From Egicoccus sp. AB-alg2 (lineage in GTDB: Bacteria > Actinomycetota > Nitriliruptoria > Nitriliruptorales > Nitriliruptoraceae), in the NCBI RefSeq assembly GCF_041821065.1, contig NZ_JBGUAX010000006.1, positions 345,322 to 409,321 of the forward strand: a stretch of 64,000 nt of DNA, read 5' to 3'. The position numbers and the translations under genes are program-made. A model generated the notes under the pieces. That model made no database searches. It saw nothing but the letters and a program-made list of their open reading frames with translations, and was not told the DNA's origin. Numbering within the stretch: the stretch's first letter is position 1; each line of letters starts with the position of its first letter. This document shows, one piece after another, positions 38,056-47,437 of this stretch.

Positions 38056-38823
38056 TCAGGCGGGCCAGGCCCCGCGCGTCCGCAGCACGTCTCGCAGCAG
38101 GCGCGTGCGGTCGCTGATCAGGCCGTCCACGCCGAGGTCCAGCAGTCGGTGCATCTCGGCCTGTTCGTTGACCGTCCAGACCTGCACGGGCAGGCCGGCC
38201 CAGTGGGCCGTGGACACGAACCGCCGGTCAACCACCGGCACCCGGCCGAAGCGGACCGGCACCTGCAGGACGTCGGCCCGCAGCCGCACGCGCCGGCCGC
38301 GGCGGCGCGACAGCGACGCAAGCCGCAGCCTTCGCACCTCGGCGGGGCCGGCCGACGTGCACACCCGCTCGCCCAGCGCGGCGCGGATGCGGGTCAGGCG
38401 GGCGTCGGAGAACGAGCCGACGCACAGCCGGGCCAGCAGGTCGTCGTCGCCGCGCAGCCGGGCGATCAGTGGCTCGACGGCGGGGTCGTCCTTCACGTCC
38501 ACGATCACGCGCACGTCCGGGAAGCTCGCGACCAGCTCGTCGAAGCGCGGGACCGGCTCCCGGCTGGAGATGCGCGCGCGGGACACCTCGCCCCAGCTGA
38601 GGCCGGCGATGACCCCGGCCGTGTCGGTGACGCGGTCGAGGGTCGGGTCGTGGTGCACGACCAGCACCCCGTCGCGCGACGCGTGGACGTCGGTCTCCAG
38701 GTAGCGGTAGCCCAGCGCGACGGCATCGGCGAAGGCCGCCAGCGAGTTCTCCGCACCGACGTGGTCGCCACCGCGGTGCGCGACCGCGACCGGTCCGTCG
38801 TCGTCGAGGAAGGGATGGGGCAC
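38056..38823 (-). CDS. Glycerophosphodiester phosphodiesterase
   Basis: The 255-aa TIM-barrel protein has the GDPD signature [20 protein letters not shown], the metal-binding [17 protein letters not shown] segment with the second catalytic His, and [13 protein letters not shown]. There is no signal peptide, so it is probably cytosolic and releases glycerol-3-phosphate from phospholipid head groups. It is divergent from dapD. Confidence 0.93.
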   Translation of the reverse strand: MPHPFLDDDGPVAVAHRGGDHVGAENSLAAFADAVALGYRYLETDVHASRDGVLVVHHDPTLDRVTDTAGVIAGLSWGEVSRARISSREPVPRFDELVASFPDVRVIVDVKDDPAVEPLIARLRGDDDLLARLCVGSFSDARLTRIRAALGERVCTSAGPAEVRRLRLASLSRRRGRRVRLRADVLQVPVRFGRVPVVDRRFVSTAHWAGLPVQVWTVNEQAEMHRLLDLGVDGLISDRTRLLRDVLRTRGAWPA

Positions 38824-38885
38824 GGGTCGCTCCTGCCGTTGGCCGAGGTGTCACGCGGCCCGGGGGACCGCCGGAACGGAACCGT

Positions 38886-38891
38886 TAGGCT
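38886..38891 (+). promoter_or_regulatory. Candidate -10 (TAGGCT) for dapD
   Basis: TAGGCT, the same hexamer as for serB, lies 73 bases before the dapD ATG. Confidence 0.4.
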
Positions 38892-38964
38892 CGACCGTCG
38901 ACGACGCCCACGCCCGGCATGCCCGGGCGGGGCACGCAGCACACCTCTCGACCAAGGATCTCCC

Positions 38965-40023
38965 ATGACCGCGACGGCCGCATTCGGCATCGGCCTGGCC
39001 ACGATCTCCGACGCCGGTGAGGGCACCAAGGTCCTCGACACCTGGTACCCGCTGGTCCGCCTCGCCGACGCGCCGACGGCCGCCGCGGCCCTCGCCGCCG
39101 CGGTCGGCCACCGGGGCGGGGCGGGGACCTACGAGCTCACCGACGCCCAGGTCGACGCCGTGACCGGGCAGCAGACCGTGTCCGACGCCGTGCGTGACGC
39201 CGTCGCGGCGGCCCAGGTACCGGCACCGGTCGACACCCGCACGCACCGGCGGGCCGTCGTCACGTTCGTGGAGTCCCTCGACGCCGCACCGGTGGATGCC
39301 CACGACGTCTATCTGCGCCTGCACCTGCTCTCCAACCGGCTCGTGCAACCCCACGGTGCGTCGTTGGAGGGTGCCTTCGGCCTGCTCAACAACGTCGTGT
39401 GGACCGACCTGGGGCCGTGCGACCCGGAGGGCTTCACCGAACTGCGCCTGTCGCTGGAGGCCGCCGGTCACCGCATCCGGGTCAGCAGCGTGGACAAGTT
39501 CCCCCGCATGACCGACTACGTCGTTCCCGCGGGCGTACGCATCGGCGACGCGGACCGGGTCCGACTCGGCGCCCACCTCGCGTCGGGCACGACCGTCATG
39601 CACGAGGGCTTCGTGAACTTCAACGCGGGAACGCTCGGCTCGTCGATGGTGGAGGGCCGCATCTCCGCGGGGGTGGTGATCGGCGACGGCTCCGACCTGG
39701 GCGGCAGCGCCTCGGTCATGGGCACGCTCTCCGGCGGCGGCAAGGAGGTCATCCGTGTCGGCGAGCAGTGCCTGATCGGCGCCAACGCCGGCATCGGCAT
39801 CTCGTTGGGCGACCGCTGCGTCGTCGAGGCCGGCCTGTACGTGACGGCCGGCACCAAGGTGACGCTGCCCGACGGCTCGGTCGTCAAGGCCCGGGAGCTG
39901 ACGGGCCAGGACGGCCTGCTGTTCCTGCGCGACTCGGTCACCGGCACCGTGCGGGTCATGCCGCGCGCGGGCGAGACGGCCGACTGGGGTGGCCTGAACG
40001 CCGCCCTGCACGCCAACGACTGA
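38965..40023 (+). CDS. dapD: Tetrahydrodipicolinate N-succinyltransferase
   Basis: DapD succinylates tetrahydrodipicolinate in the lysine/diaminopimelate route. The 352-aa actinobacterial-type protein has an N-terminal helical domain and a C-terminal left-handed beta-helix with hexapeptide turns ([48 protein letters not shown]). The ATG at 38965 is preceded by AAGGA. It begins a plus-strand run dapD-dapE-comB-ligase. Confidence 0.96.
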   Translation: MTATAAFGIGLATISDAGEGTKVLDTWYPLVRLADAPTAAAALAAAVGHRGGAGTYELTDAQVDAVTGQQTVSDAVRDAVAAAQVPAPVDTRTHRRAVVTFVESLDAAPVDAHDVYLRLHLLSNRLVQPHGASLEGAFGLLNNVVWTDLGPCDPEGFTELRLSLEAAGHRIRVSSVDKFPRMTDYVVPAGVRIGDADRVRLGAHLASGTTVMHEGFVNFNAGTLGSSMVEGRISAGVVIGDGSDLGGSASVMGTLSGGGKEVIRVGEQCLIGANAGIGISLGDRCVVEAGLYVTAGTKVTLPDGSVVKARELTGQDGLLFLRDSVTGTVRVMPRAGETADWGGLNAALHAND

Positions 40024-40044
40024 ACCGTCCGGGGGCCGCCAGCC

Positions 40045-41187
40045 ATGTCGAGTTCCACACCCACCAGCACGATCCGCGACGACCTCGTCGCCCGCCTGCT
40101 CGAGCACTGCTCGCACGTGTGCACGACCGGCGACGAGGGCCCGATCGCCGAGGCGGTGGCCAGCCGCTACACCGACCTCGGCGAGCGGGTGACCCGGGTC
40201 GGGCACAGCGTGGTCGTCGACGGGCGCAGCGGTGACCCGGCCCGCCCGCTGGTGCTGCTGGTCGGCCACCTCGACGTCGTGCCCCCGACCGACGCGGACG
40301 TCCAGCCGCGCGTGGAGACCCACGACGGGGACGAGGTGGTGGTCGCCCGCGGCGCGTCGGACATGAAGGCCGGCAACGTGATCGCGATGGCGGCCTTCGA
40401 GGACCGCATGCTGCGCGGGACCTCGCCGTACGACCTCGCCCTGGTGCTGTACGCCGGCGAGGAGGGCTCGGCGGACTCCAACGAGTTGCGCGACGTGCTG
40501 GCCGAGGTGCCGTGGCTGCGCGAGGCGGCCCTGGCGGTCGTGCTCGAACCCACCGACGGCGAGGTGCAGCTCGGCTGCCTGGGCGGGCTGCATGCCGTGC
40601 TGACCTTCCACGGCCGTCAGGCGCACTCGGCCCGTCCGTGGCACGGACGCAACGCGCTGACGCTGGCCGGCGAGTTCCTCACCGAACTCGACCGCGATCA
40701 CGTCCGCGACGTCGAGGTGGACGGGATCCTCTACAAGGACGTGTGGTCGGCGACGCAGGCGTGGACGCCGGGGCTGGGGCCGGGCCCGCGTCCGGAGGGC
40801 TTCCCCGTGCGCAACGTCGTGCCGGGAACGTTCATGGTCAACGTCAACTTCCGGTTCGCGCCCTCACGTGGGGTCGACGAGGCCGAGGCCGAGGTCCACC
40901 AGCGCGTCGGCGACCGGGCCGAGGTGGAGATCGTCGACCGCTCGCCCGAGGCGCCGCCCCGGTTGTCGGACCCGATCGTGCAGGCCTTCGTGAAGGCGGT
41001 CGACGCGCCGGTGTCGGCCAAGCAGGCCTGGACCGACGTGGCCCGGTTCGCCGAGGTCGGCGTCCCGGCGCTCAACTACGGCCCCGGGCTGACGGCACAG
41101 GCCCACCAACGCGGCGAGTACGTCCGGGTCGACGACCTCGTCGCCGCTGACGTCCGGCTGCGGGCGTTCCTGGCCGGGCAGGCATGA
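40045..41187 (+). CDS. dapE: Succinyl-diaminopimelate desuccinylase
   Basis: DapE is a di-zinc M20 peptidase-family enzyme that frees LL-diaminopimelate. The 380-aa protein has VGHLDVVPPTD (metal His and Asp), GASDMKAGN, the acid/base pair YAGEEGSADSNEL, and the dimerisation lid around GRQAHSARPWHGRNAL. It follows dapD by 21 bases and overlaps comB by ATGA, which means coupled translation. Confidence 0.95.
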   Translation: MSSSTPTSTIRDDLVARLLEHCSHVCTTGDEGPIAEAVASRYTDLGERVTRVGHSVVVDGRSGDPARPLVLLVGHLDVVPPTDADVQPRVETHDGDEVVVARGASDMKAGNVIAMAAFEDRMLRGTSPYDLALVLYAGEEGSADSNELRDVLAEVPWLREAALAVVLEPTDGEVQLGCLGGLHAVLTFHGRQAHSARPWHGRNALTLAGEFLTELDRDHVRDVEVDGILYKDVWSATQAWTPGLGPGPRPEGFPVRNVVPGTFMVNVNFRFAPSRGVDEAEAEVHQRVGDRAEVEIVDRSPEAPPRLSDPIVQAFVKAVDAPVSAKQAWTDVARFAEVGVPALNYGPGLTAQAHQRGEYVRVDDLVAADVRLRAFLAGQA

Positions 41188-41903
41188 CCGTCGCCCGCTT
41201 CGTCGACCTCGACGGCGCCGCACCCGACGACGCGGTCGTCGTCATCGACGTCCTACGGGCCTTCACGACCGTCCCCTGGGTCCTGGCGCGCGGCGCCAGC
41301 CGCGTGCTGGCGGTCGACACCGCCGAGCGGGCGATGGCGCTCCGTGACGGTCCGTCGGGGGCGACGCCGGGCGCGGGGCCGGTCCCCGAGGCGGTGCTGG
41401 CCGGCGAGTCCGGCGGGCGGCCCCTGGAGGGCTTCGACCTCGGCAACTCCCCCAGCGAGGTGGCCGCTCTCGACCTCACCGGCCGTCCCGTCGTGCACCG
41501 CACCACGGCCGGCACCCAGGGGCTGGTGCGCTGCCAGGACAGCCCGTTGCTGCTGGCGGCGTCGTTCGTCACGGCCGCCGCCACCGCCCGGACCCTCCGG
41601 GCCGCGCAGGTCGGCCACGTCACCTACGTCGTCACCGGCGCGTCGCTCGGGCGTGACGGCGACGAGGACCTGGCCTGCGCGGAGCTGATCGCCGCCCGCG
41701 TCGCCGGCGACGACCCGGACCCCGCGCCCTACCTGGCGCGCGTGCCGGCCAGCGACGCCGGCCGGCAGTTCGTCGACCCGGACGGACCGGCGTGGCTTCC
41801 GGCGGTGGACCTCGACTACGCGTGCGAGGTGGACCGCTTCGAGGTGGCGCTCGTCGCCCGTCCGGTCACGGAACTGGCGGCGGTCGAGGTCGCCGCCGGG
41901 TAG
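41184..41903 (+). CDS. comB: 2-phosphosulfolactate phosphatase family (ComB)
   Basis: The 239-aa protein shows the ComB motifs VVVIDVLRAFTTVPW near residue 20, GESGGRPLEGFDLGNSPSE near 75 and HRTTAGTQGL near 112. ComB was described in coenzyme M synthesis, but many bacteria without that pathway carry it and the physiological substrate is unknown. Its ATG overlaps the dapE stop, and the ligase gene starts 20 bases after its stop. Confidence 0.9.
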   Translation: MTVARFVDLDGAAPDDAVVVIDVLRAFTTVPWVLARGASRVLAVDTAERAMALRDGPSGATPGAGPVPEAVLAGESGGRPLEGFDLGNSPSEVAALDLTGRPVVHRTTAGTQGLVRCQDSPLLLAASFVTAAATARTLRAAQVGHVTYVVTGASLGRDGDEDLACAELIAARVAGDDPDPAPYLARVPASDAGRQFVDPDGPAWLPAVDLDYACEVDRFEVALVARPVTELAAVEVAAG

Positions 41904-41922
41904 ACCTGCCTCCTCGTCGAGC

Positions 41923-43488
41923 GTGGAGGCCCTGCGGGTGCTGCTGTCGGAGCTGGTGGCGGTGTCGGCCGAGGTGGCGGCCACCCGCAGCCGGAAGGCC
42001 AAGAACGCCGCGTTGGTCTCCGCCCTGCAGGCCCTCGAGGTCGACGAGCTCGCGGCGGGGGTCGCCTACCTCTCGGGCGAGCCACGCCAGGACCGGCTCG
42101 ACCTCGGCCCCTCCGCCGTCTTCGGGATCGAGGTCGCACCGGCCGACACGCCGACGCTGACCGTCGCGGACGTGGACGCCACCCTGCAACAGGTCGCCGA
42201 CGTCCCCGCCGGCACGGGGTCGCGAGCCCGGCGCCTGCAGCTGCTGAGCGACCTGCTGGCGCGGGCGACGGCCGAGGAGCAGGACTTCCTGCGCCGGCTG
42301 GTGCTGCGCGAGCTGCGGCAGGGCGCGCTCGCCGGACTGCTGACCCAGGCCATCGCCGCCGCCGCGGGGCTGCCGGAGGCCACGGTGCGACGGGCCGCCA
42401 TGCTGACCGGCGACCTGCGCCTGACCGCGGTGAGGGCGCTGACCGAGGGCGAGTCCGCGTTGGAGGGTTTCGGGCTGGTGGTGGGCACGCCGCTGCAGCC
42501 GATGCTCGCCCAGACGGCCGGATCGGTCGCGGAGGCCATCGGCGAGCTGGGCGAGGTCGCGGTCGACGCCAAGCTGGACGGCGCGCGGGTGCAGGTCCAC
42601 CGCGACGGCGACGTCGTGCGCGTGTTCACCCGCAACCTCCTCGACGTCACCCACCGGGTCCCCGAGGTGGTGGAGGCGACGCTGAAGCTGCGCGCCGAGC
42701 AGGCCGTGTTGGACGGCGAGGCGATCGCCCTGGACGGCGAGGGCCGTCCGCGGGCGTTCCAGGAGACGATGCAGCGCTTCGGCCGGGAACGGGAGGTCGC
42801 CTCCGTGTCCGCGGAGGTACCGCTGCAGGTGCGGTTCTTCGACGTGCTCCATGCCGACGGCCGCGACGTGCTGGACCTGTCGCTGCGCGAGCGCATCGGG
42901 GTGCTGGCCGCGACCGTGCCCGACGAGCTGCGCATCGACCAGCTGCTCACGCACGACGCCACCGAGGCGCAGGAGTTCCTGCGCCGCACGCTGGCGGCCG
43001 GGCACGAGGGCGTGATGGTCAAGGACCTCGACGCGCCCTACGAGGCCGGCCGGCGCGGCGCTGCCTGGCGGAAGGTCAAGCCCGTCCACACGCTCGATCT
43101 GGTGGTGCTGGCGGCCGAGTGGGGCTCGGGCCGTCGCCGCGGCTGGCTGTCCAACCTGCACCTCGGCGCCTACGACCCCGACGCCGACGACTTCGTGATG
43201 CTCGGCAAGACGTTCAAGGGACTCACCGACGAGGTCCTGACCTGGCAGACCGAGCAGCTGTTGGCCCGCGAGACCTCCCGCTCCGGCCACGTCGTACACG
43301 TTCGTCCCGAGCTGGTCGTCGAGATCGCCCTGGACGGTCTCGTGCGCTCGCCCCGCTACCCCGGCGGTCTCGCCATGCGCTTCGCACGCGTGCGGGGGTA
43401 TCGTCCCGACAAGGAGCCGCGGGAGGCGGACACGATCGCGACGGTGCGCGCCCTGTACGCCGGGGAGCTGCCGCCGCCGATCGACTGA
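41923..43488 (+). CDS. ATP-dependent DNA ligase (archaeal/LigB type)
   Basis: The 521-aa enzyme has an N-terminal alpha-helical DNA-binding domain and the nucleotidyltransferase core with the AMP-accepting lysine at K217 in AVDAKLDGARVQVH. Later motifs are VLDGEAIALD, HEGVMVKDLDAPYEAGRRG and WRKVKP. A C-terminal OB domain completes it. This is the family of mycobacterial LigB and archaeal replicative ligases, in addition to the NAD-dependent LigA expected elsewhere. GTG is used with a weak Shine-Dalgarno. Confidence 0.94.
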   Translation: MEALRVLLSELVAVSAEVAATRSRKAKNAALVSALQALEVDELAAGVAYLSGEPRQDRLDLGPSAVFGIEVAPADTPTLTVADVDATLQQVADVPAGTGSRARRLQLLSDLLARATAEEQDFLRRLVLRELRQGALAGLLTQAIAAAAGLPEATVRRAAMLTGDLRLTAVRALTEGESALEGFGLVVGTPLQPMLAQTAGSVAEAIGELGEVAVDAKLDGARVQVHRDGDVVRVFTRNLLDVTHRVPEVVEATLKLRAEQAVLDGEAIALDGEGRPRAFQETMQRFGREREVASVSAEVPLQVRFFDVLHADGRDVLDLSLRERIGVLAATVPDELRIDQLLTHDATEAQEFLRRTLAAGHEGVMVKDLDAPYEAGRRGAAWRKVKPVHTLDLVVLAAEWGSGRRRGWLSNLHLGAYDPDADDFVMLGKTFKGLTDEVLTWQTEQLLARETSRSGHVVHVRPELVVEIALDGLVRSPRYPGGLAMRFARVRGYRPDKEPREADTIATVRALYAGELPPPID

Positions 43489-43525
43489 ACGGGGCTGGGC
43501 GGTCGTCGGCGTGGGAGGTCGGGCC

Positions 43526-43678
43526 GTGCTGCAGGCGACGACGGTGGTGGTCCTGGTCGTCGGCGCGCTGGGGGCCGCGGCGGTGGGAGTGGTGGCGCTG
43601 GTGCTGCGACACCGGTCGGGCGGCGAACCGCCGCTGGTGTGGCACGACGACGTCGGGCCGGACGACCTCGCAGGCTGA
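43526..43678 (+). CDS. 50-aa single-pass membrane protein of unknown function
   Basis: A GTG start with GGGAGG seven bases upstream opens a 50-codon frame. The product has one membrane helix (about residues 6-27, VVVLVVGALGAAAVGVVALVL), then RHRSGG and an acidic tail ending WHDDVGPDDLAG. The strong ribosome site and clean hydrophobic segment support it. It sits between the ligase and the amino-acid transporter, 37 bases after the ligase stop. The function is unknown. Confidence 0.65.
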   Translation: MLQATTVVVLVVGALGAAAVGVVALVLRHRSGGEPPLVWHDDVGPDDLAG

Positions 43679-43738
43679 GGGATTCACCCGGTTCCGTCGC
43701 CGCCGGGGGCGTGTGGCGTCGGCGGCGGCGGTAGCGTG

Positions 43739-43754
43739 TACGACATCGGTCGTA
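43739..43754. promoter_or_regulatory. Inverted repeat upstream of the ABC transporter operon
   Basis: TACGAC-ATCG-GTCGTA is a perfect 6-bp inverted repeat 50 bases before the binding-protein start, flanked by GTAGCG on both sides. It could be an operator or overlap a -10 element. Confidence 0.35.
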
Positions 43755-43803
43755 GCGCGGGCGGCGGGGGCCTTCCGGCGCGACCGGCGACCAGGAGGAC
43801 GAC

Positions 43804-44772
43804 GTGAACGTGCGCAGCTGTGCCGCCGTGCTGGTGGCGCTCGCACTGGCCGCCACCGCCTGTGGCGGCGACACCGCCGAGCCGGAGCAGCCGACGGCCA
43901 CCGAGGACGGGGGCGAGCCGACGGACGGTGCCGGCGACGACGCAGCGGATGGCGACGTGGCCGGCGACGACGCGGCCGGCGACGACGCGGCCGGCGACGA
44001 CGCGGAGGACGCCCAGGCCGGCGACTGCGGCCCCGAGGACCCGAACCTCCACCAGCCGGGTCAACTGACCGTGGCCACCGGCGAGCCGGTGTTCCCGCCC
44101 TGGATGATGGACGACGACCCCTCGAACGGCGAGGGGTTCGAGAGTGCCGTCGTCTACGCCCTCGCCGAGGAGCTCGGGTTCGCCGAGGACCAGGTCACGT
44201 GGGTGCGGACCGGCTTCGACGAAGCCATCGCACCCGGCGAGAAGGACTACGACTTCAACATCCAGCAGTACTCGATCACGGAAGAGCGCGAGCAGGTCGT
44301 GGACTTCTCCGTGCCCTACTACGAGGTGGAGAAGGCGCTGGTCACGCTGGCAGACAGCGAGGCCGCGGCCGCCCAGAGGCTGGACGACCTCGACGACACC
44401 CGCTTCGGCGCCGTCGTCGGCACCACCGACCTCGCCTACATCGAGGACGTGATCGGCGCCACCGACGTCCAGGTCTACGACGACCAGGCCGGGGTGTTCC
44501 AGGCGCTGCAGGGCGGCCAGATCGACGCGACCGTGTTCGGGCTGCCGGGCGCGCTGTACGTCACCGCGGTCCAGGTCGAAGGCTCGGTGATCGCCGGCAT
44601 CCTGCCTGGTGAGCCGATGGACGACGGGCTCGGACTGCTGTTCGAGGAGGGCAGCCCGCTGGTGCCGTGCGTGGACGAGGCCCTGGAGTCCTTGCGGGCC
44701 GACGGCACCCTCGACGCGCTGGCCGACGAGTGGCTGGCCGGCGGCGGCGACATCCCGAACATCGAGGAGTGA
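43804..44772 (+). CDS. Polar amino-acid ABC transporter, substrate-binding lipoprotein
   Basis: The 322-aa precursor has a lipoprotein signal ending LAATAC (lipobox Cys at residue 20). A 50-residue acidic Gly/Asp/Ala linker follows, then the periplasmic amino-acid-binding fold of family 3 (QLTVATGEPVFPPWM ... IQQYSITEEREQVVDFSVPYYEVEKALV). The very acidic linker suits a salt-adapted surface. The GTG start follows AGGAGG. It overlaps the permease start (GTGA). The ligand is not predictable beyond a polar amino acid. Confidence 0.94.
   Translation: MNVRSCAAVLVALALAATACGGDTAEPEQPTATEDGGEPTDGAGDDAADGDVAGDDAAGDDAAGDDAEDAQAGDCGPEDPNLHQPGQLTVATGEPVFPPWMMDDDPSNGEGFESAVVYALAEELGFAEDQVTWVRTGFDEAIAPGEKDYDFNIQQYSITEEREQVVDFSVPYYEVEKALVTLADSEAAAAQRLDDLDDTRFGAVVGTTDLAYIEDVIGATDVQVYDDQAGVFQALQGGQIDATVFGLPGALYVTAVQVEGSVIAGILPGEPMDDGLGLLFEEGSPLVPCVDEALESLRADGTLDALADEWLAGGGDIPNIEE
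43960..44004 (+). repeat. Three tandem 15-bp repeats within the binding-protein linker
   Basis: GCCGGCGACGACGCG is repeated exactly at 43960-43974, 43975-43989 and 43990-44004, encoding AGDDA units. A partial earlier copy begins at 43930. Repeat number could vary between strains. Confidence 0.75.
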
Positions 44773-45623
44773 TCCCGCAGCGACCTGCCGCGCAGGCGCC
44801 GCCGCCGGCGCGGCAGCGCGGTCTGAGCCTGGAGGTCGTCCGGCCCCTGGCGCTGGGCGCGTTGAGCACGGCGGTGGTGTTCGGGGCGCTCGCCTGGTGG
44901 GTGACCACCTCGCCGCAATGGTCACGCATCCAGGAGCAGTTCTTCAGCACGGACGCGATGCGGGCCGCGTTCCCGCGCGTCCTGCAGGGCTTCTGGCTGA
45001 ACCTGCGCATCTTCGTGGTCGCGCAGGTCGTCATCCTGGTGCTGGCGCTGCTGGTGGCCGTCGCCCGTTCGCTGACCGGCCCCGTCGCCGCACCACTGCG
45101 CCTGGGCGCGGTCGTGTTCGTCGATCTGCTACGCGGCGTGCCGTCGCTGCTGCTCATCCTGCTGTTCGGGTTCGGCATCCCGGCGTTGCAGCTGCCCGGG
45201 CTCAGCCGCAGCAGCCTGTTCTGGGGCGCGGTCGGTCTGATCCTGAGCTACTCCGCCTACACCGCCGAGGTGTACCGCTCCGGCATGGATGCCGTCCACG
45301 ACGGCCAGCGGGCGGCGGCCAAGGCACTCGGCCTGTCGCAGTGGCAGTCGCTCCGATTCGCGATCATCCCGCAGGCCGTGCGCAACGTGACGCCGGCCCT
45401 GCTCAACGGCGCGGTCTCGCTGCAGAAGGACGTGGTGCTGCTCAGCGTCATCGGGGTGCGCGAAGCGGTCCGCGAGGCACAGATCTACACCTCGGCCACC
45501 TTCAACTACTCGAGCTACGTCGTGGCGGCCATCCTGTTCCTGCTGGCCAGCGTGCCGCTGGCCCGCTTCACGGACTGGTACGCCCGACGCGACCAGCAGC
45601 GCCGCCTGCAGAGTACGTTCTGA
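44769..45623 (+). CDS. Polar amino-acid ABC transporter, permease
   Basis: The 284-aa protein has a cytoplasmic N-terminus and about five to six membrane segments. The HisM-type EAA loop AAAKALGLSQWQSLRFAIIPQAVRNVTPALL contacts the ATPase. The first segment (about residues 24-44) plus a periplasmic stretch is an addition to the minimal fold. GTG overlaps the upstream stop by four bases; TGATG couples it to the ATPase gene. A single permease implies a homodimer. Confidence 0.93.
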   Translation: MIPQRPAAQAPPPARQRGLSLEVVRPLALGALSTAVVFGALAWWVTTSPQWSRIQEQFFSTDAMRAAFPRVLQGFWLNLRIFVVAQVVILVLALLVAVARSLTGPVAAPLRLGAVVFVDLLRGVPSLLLILLFGFGIPALQLPGLSRSSLFWGAVGLILSYSAYTAEVYRSGMDAVHDGQRAAAKALGLSQWQSLRFAIIPQAVRNVTPALLNGAVSLQKDVVLLSVIGVREAVREAQIYTSATFNYSSYVVAAILFLLASVPLARFTDWYARRDQQRRLQSTF

Positions 45624-46369
45624 TGCGCCCCCGCGTCCAGATCGAGCGCCTCACCAAGTACTACGGCGACCGCCTGGTCCTCGACCAGGTCGACCTCGCG
45701 GTCGCCGAACACGAGGTCGTGTGCCTGATCGGCGCCTCTGGCTCGGGCAAGTCGACGCTGCTGCGCTGCGTGGCCCGACTGGTCGACTACGACCACGGCA
45801 GCGTCCGGCTCGACGGCACGCCGCTGGAGGGCCGCGACCTGTCGGAACGCGAGCTGCGCAAGCGGGTCGGGATCGTCTTCCAGGCCTACAACCTGTTCCC
45901 GCACCTGAGCGTGCTCGACAACGTCACGCTGGCGCCGCGCAAGGTGCACCGGCAGGGCCGCCGCCGGGCCGAGGCCCGGGCCCGCGAACTGCTGGAGTTG
46001 TTCGGCATGGGCGAGTTCGCCGACAGCTACCCCGACCGGCTCTCCGGCGGTCAGCAGCAGCGGGTCGCGATCGTGCGGGCGATGGCGACCGACCCGGACG
46101 TGCTGCTGCTCGACGAGGTGACCGCGGCGCTGGACCCCGAGCTGATCGGCGGGGTGCTGGCGGTCATCCGCGACCTCAAGGACCGCGGCATGACCATGCT
46201 GATCGTCACCCACGAGATGGGCTTCGCCCGCGACGTGGCCGACCGCGTCTGCTTCCTCGACGAGGGCCGCATCTGCGAGATCGCCCCGCCCGAGCAGCTG
46301 TTCACGGATCCCGAGCACCCGCGCACCCGGCAGTTCCTGCAGCGCATCATCGAGTCCGGCCGCCTGTAG
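45623..46369 (+). CDS. Polar amino-acid ABC transporter, ATPase
   Basis: The 248-aa ATPase has Walker A GASGSGKS, Q-loop FQAYNLFPHLSV, signature LSGGQQQRVAIVRAMA, Walker B VLLLDEVTAALDPE and H-loop VTHEMGFARDVAD, all in the PAAT-family pattern. It powers uptake through the permease encoded just upstream; its ATG shares one base with that gene's stop. Confidence 0.96.
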   Translation: MRPRVQIERLTKYYGDRLVLDQVDLAVAEHEVVCLIGASGSGKSTLLRCVARLVDYDHGSVRLDGTPLEGRDLSERELRKRVGIVFQAYNLFPHLSVLDNVTLAPRKVHRQGRRRAEARARELLELFGMGEFADSYPDRLSGGQQQRVAIVRAMATDPDVLLLDEVTAALDPELIGGVLAVIRDLKDRGMTMLIVTHEMGFARDVADRVCFLDEGRICEIAPPEQLFTDPEHPRTRQFLQRIIESGRL

Positions 46370-46402
46370 CGTCACGGCCGCGATGGACGGGAGGTGGGCG
46401 GC

Positions 46403-47356
46403 GTGGCGAGGTACCCGGCGATCGAGCCGTACGACGCGGGCCTGCTGGACGTCGGCGACGGCCAGCAGCTGTACTGGGAGACGTGCGGCAACCCCGACGG
46501 GCGCCCCGCCTTGGTGGTGCACGGCGGCCCCGGCTCCGGCTGCACGCCCGGGGTACGGCGCCTGTTCGACCCCGACCGCTGCCGCATCGTGCTGTTCGAC
46601 CAGCGCGGCTGCGGCCGCAGCCGTCCGCACGCGTCCGAACCCGTCGGCGACCTGTCCGTCAACACCACCGGCCACCTGGTGGCCGACATGGAACGGCTGC
46701 GCGAGCACCTCGGCATCGACGGTTGGCTGCTGTTCGGCGGGTCGTGGGGATCGACGTTGAGCCTCGCGTACGCGGTCCACCATCCCGACCGGGTGTCCGC
46801 CGCGGTCCTGATGGCCATCACGACCGGGCGGCACGCCGAGGTGGATTGGGTCGCCTCGGGTGTCGGCCGGTTCTTCCCTGCCGCCCGGGAGCGACAGCTG
46901 GCGGCGTTGCCCGAGGACGAGCGTGACGGTGACACGGCCGCCGCGTACGCCGCCCTGCTGGCCGACCCAGACCCGGACGTGCACACGCCCGCCGCCCGTG
47001 CGTGGTGCGACTGGGAGGACGCGATCATCCAACTCGGTGACGACACACCGCCCGATCCGCGCTACGAGGACCCGCGCTTCCGGCTCGCGTTCGCCCGCCT
47101 CGTCACCCACTACTTCGCCAACCGGCTGTTCCTCGACGACGGCGAACTGCTGACGGGCGCCGCCGGGCTCGGGCACGTGCCCGCCGTGCTGGTCCACGGC
47201 GAGCTCGACCTGCAGGCACCGCTGGACAACGCCTGGCAGCTGCACCGTGCGTGGCCGGGCAGCGAACTCGTCGTGATCCCGTTCGGCGGCCACGGCACCG
47301 GCTTCGCCGGCATGGACGAGGCGATCGTCGAGGCGCTGGACCGCTTCGCGGGCTGA
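46403..47356 (+). CDS. pip: Proline iminopeptidase
   Basis: The S33 alpha/beta hydrolase removes N-terminal proline from peptides. The 317-aa protein has VVHGGPGSGCTPG (oxyanion), DQRGCGRSRPH, the nucleophile LFGGSWGSTLSLAYAVHHP and the late Asp/His in HGELDLQAPLDN and GGHGTGF. Two in-frame GTG codons exist; 46403 is preferred since GGGAGG is eight bases upstream, whereas 46394 overlaps that site. It is probably expressed near the peptide and amino-acid uptake genes before it. Confidence 0.95.
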   Translation: MARYPAIEPYDAGLLDVGDGQQLYWETCGNPDGRPALVVHGGPGSGCTPGVRRLFDPDRCRIVLFDQRGCGRSRPHASEPVGDLSVNTTGHLVADMERLREHLGIDGWLLFGGSWGSTLSLAYAVHHPDRVSAAVLMAITTGRHAEVDWVASGVGRFFPAARERQLAALPEDERDGDTAAAYAALLADPDPDVHTPAARAWCDWEDAIIQLGDDTPPDPRYEDPRFRLAFARLVTHYFANRLFLDDGELLTGAAGLGHVPAVLVHGELDLQAPLDNAWQLHRAWPGSELVVIPFGGHGTGFAGMDEAIVEALDRFAG

Positions 47357-47366
47357 CCGGCCGTTC

Positions 47367-47388
47367 GTGTCGCACCCGGCTGCGACAC
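47367..47388 (+). terminator. Terminator hairpin after pip
   Basis: GTGTCGCA-CCCGGC-TGCGACAC is a perfect 8-bp stem with a 6-base loop, 11 bases after the pip stop. It is followed by TCCCCC rather than a U tract. Confidence 0.55.
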
Positions 47389-47437
47389 TCCCCCGCGTGA
47401 ATGGTCAACCCGGGGGCGGGTCAGGACGCGAACCGAG

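Noticed and set aside
43960..44004. CRISPR-like repeat array
   Set aside because: The three repeats are contiguous without spacers and lie within a reading frame coding an acidic linker.
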